A stretch of DNA of 64,000 bases. Origin: Bacillus cereus group sp. RP43 (GTDB lineage: Bacteria; Bacillota; Bacilli; Bacillales; Bacillaceae_G). Positions 62,592 through 64,000 of the stretch are shown here, one piece after another. The first letter of the stretch is position 1. Every line of letters begins with the position of its first letter. The DNA lies in assembly GCF_040459645.1 (NCBI RefSeq), contig NZ_JARVHQ010000001.1, positions 682,001-746,000 of the forward strand. Reading direction: 5' to 3'. The translations under genes were made by a program, and so were the position numbers. Under the pieces are notes generated by a model that was not told where the DNA came from, did no database searches, and saw only the letters and a program-made list of their open reading frames with translations.

Positions 62592-64000
62592 ATGTTAGAT
62601 TGGATGAAAAAGCTGTTTAACAAAGAGGAAGAAAAAACAGCGATGAATAAAGAAGTATCGGAACAAATTGCAAGTCAGCCGAAAATTCCTCGTGTAAACC
62701 ACTACACTGAAGCAAGAGAAGCACAAATGGCAAGTCGGAATGCAGGGAAATGTCGTTTTCCATTAATACCAGATAATGGCTTCGATGAAGAGGATGTAAG
62801 AGAACTGCCTAACTTTGAAGAACAACCTATTCAAAGAGGAGCATATGAAGAACAGCCTACTCAAAGAGGAATAAAAGTGGAAAGAGGCAGACGACCGTAT
62901 GTGGAAACAGAAGCACCTACATATGAGGAACCAGAATTGCAATATGAACTGGAACCAGAGCCTGTCGTAAAAAAAGCATTCGTACCGTCGCAAGAAAATA
63001 ACCGTAGACCATTTCGTCCAACAGAAATGATTTCTCCGATTTATGGATATAACCGTCCTTCAGTAGAAACGAAGGTTGTGCAGGAGGAAGAAAAGGAAAG
63101 AGAAGATCTTGAAATATCTGTTGAAGGAAAAGCTGTTGTTGACGCATGGTTAGAGAAAAAGGGATATACATTATCTGACTTTTCGGGAGTTCTACAAGGA
63201 AGCTCATCTGTTAAGAACGGAGTGAACGAACGAAGTAATAAAGTAGAAGAAAAATCGGTTGTGGATACATGGTTAGAGAAAAACGGTTACGAAGTTGAAC
63301 GTCAAGCCCCTTCATTAGAAGAAAGCCTAAGTGATGATTTGCTTCATAAAACAGTAGGACAGCATGTGGAAGAAGAGGCTACAATTGTACAAGCCTTGAA
63401 GCAGGAGCAAGATGTAGTGAAGTTATCATCTACAGAAGATAATGAAGAAACTTTACAAGAAGAGTCAATAGATTCTAAAGTAGAGCATGTGTATTCGATA
63501 CTAACAGAAGAAAATGAATGTAATACAGAAATAGAAGAAACTGTTGCTGAAGTTGCAGCAAATCAAGTCGAAGAAGAATCCTTAGAAGATGTAGTGATTG
63601 TAAAAGCAGATGAAAAGCTTGAGGAAACAATTGCTATAGAAATACCAGATGCTTTTGAAGAAGAATCTAAGGAAGAAGCAGGAGCTGTGGAATTAGAAGA
63701 ATCTGAGGAAGCAGAAGAAGTTGCGGAGTTAGAAGAATCTGAGGAAGCAGAAGAAGTTGCGGAGCTAGAAGAAGCTAAGGAAGCTGGAGCTGTGGAATTA
63801 GAAGAATCTGAGGAAGCAGAAGAAGTTGCGGAGTTAGAAGAATCTGAGGAAGCAGAAGAAGTTGCGGAGCTAGAAGAAGCTAAGGAAGCTGGAGCTGTGG
63901 AATTAGAAGAATCTGAGGAAGCAGAAGAAGTTGCGGAGCTAGAAGAATCTGAGGAAGCAGAAGAAGTTGCGGAGCTAGAAGAATCTGAGGAAGCAGAAGA
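62592..64000 (+). CDS. sftA: SftA (YtpT) DNA translocase, N-terminal part (cut by window edge)
   Basis: The frame starts MLDWMKKLFNKEEEKT and stays open to the window end (about 470 residues). It matches the soluble FtsK/SpoIIIE-like translocase SftA (YtpT), which lies after ytpP-Q-R in bacilli and clears DNA from the closing septum. The visible part has no membrane helices. It contains two VVDAWLEKKGY / VVDTWLEKNGY repeats (about 176 and 220) and a very acidic Glu-rich linker. The ATPase motor and gamma domains lie beyond the edge, so identification rests on the N-terminus and position. Confidence 0.85.
   Translation, partial: MLDWMKKLFNKEEEKTAMNKEVSEQIASQPKIPRVNHYTEAREAQMASRNAGKCRFPLIPDNGFDEEDVRELPNFEEQPIQRGAYEEQPTQRGIKVERGRRPYVETEAPTYEEPELQYELEPEPVVKKAFVPSQENNRRPFRPTEMISPIYGYNRPSVETKVVQEEEKEREDLEISVEGKAVVDAWLEKKGYTLSDFSGVLQGSSSVKNGVNERSNKVEEKSVVDTWLEKNGYEVERQAPSLEESLSDDLLHKTVGQHVEEEATIVQALKQEQDVVKLSSTEDNEETLQEESIDSKVEHVYSILTEENECNTEIEETVAEVAANQVEEESLEDVVIVKADEKLEETIAIEIPDAFEEESKEEAGAVELEESEEAEEVAELEESEEAEEVAELEEAKEAGAVELEESEEAEEVAELEESEEAEEVAELEEAKEAGAVELEESEEAEEVAELEESEEAEEVAELEESEEAE
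63690..64000. repeat. Tandem Glu-rich repeats in sftA
   Basis: In-frame 36-bp units coding ELEESEEAEEVA alternate with an ELEEAKEAGAV variant, forming a larger block that is repeated at least twice. The array runs off the window end, so its length is unknown. Confidence 0.9.

Overview
The window is a 64-kb stretch of low-GC Firmicute chromosome. It almost certainly comes from the Bacillus cereus group (B. cereus, B. thuringiensis or B. anthracis type). Many genes match Bacillus 'yt' genes in their usual neighbourhoods (ytpA-ytpB, ytqA-ytqB, yttB-leuS, ytgP, ytmP-ytzH-trmB-ytnP, ytoP, ytpP-Q-R, sftA). It also carries group hallmarks: an exosporium-type collagen-like glycoprotein, a tricistronic gerA-type receptor whose A subunit has a long Q-rich repeat domain, and bcr1-like interspersed repeats flanked by TTTAT. 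No rRNA, tRNA, CRISPR array or intact insertion sequence is seen. All functions are read from sequence and remembered family knowledge; nothing was searched.

Layout. 1-8.7 kb: edge of a glycosyltransferase gene with a PAP2 phosphatase, a gamma-carbonic-anhydrase-like protein, ytpA and the terpene synthase ytpB, a PepSY membrane protein, a scar with two gene remnants (a TPR protein and topoisomerase III), an Asp/Glu racemase, and the tRNA-modification pair ytqB/ytqA. 8.7-17 kb: a bcr1-like repeat, a DUF418 membrane protein and a Bce-type ABC transporter that share a TNACA-N4-TGTAA operator, a 42-bp perfect palindrome, a reduced tyrosine-recombinase-like gene, the KhtTU K+/H+ antiporter and an MFS transporter. 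17-32 kb: T-box-controlled leuS, a histidine-rich repeat protein, a MazG-like protein, a gerI/gerH-type receptor operon, a MetX-like hydrolase, a rhodanese, two small GerPA/GerPF-like proteins and the collagen-like protein. 32-37 kb: molybdenum cofactor genes (moaA, moeB, moaC on the other strand, moeA-mobB-moaE-moaD). 37-50 kb: glcU-gdh, a CarD-type regulator, a sigma-E-like cse60 operon, an SRPBCC/ArsR pair, an MFS exporter, ytfP, the MurJ-type flippase, a pseudouridine synthase, ytzE and pepV. 50-64 kb: thpR, pullulanase, ytmP, ytzH, trmB, ytnP, a GNAT enzyme, an M42 peptidase, a DUF84 NTPase, ytpP-Q-R, a SUKH protein, a lipoprotein amidase and the start of sftA.

How it works together. Much of the accessory content concerns the spore: a germinant receptor, GerP-like and collagen-like surface proteins, cse60, glcU-gdh, ytpB, and possibly the histidine-rich protein. 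Most of the rest is housekeeping (translation, tRNA modification, Moco, cell-wall precursor export, peptidases). The best leads for something undescribed are the DUF418/BceAB operator pair, the 42-bp palindrome beside the reduced recombinase-like gene, the histidine-rich repeat protein, the GerP-like/collagen cluster and a 61-nt composite hairpin near 41 kb.
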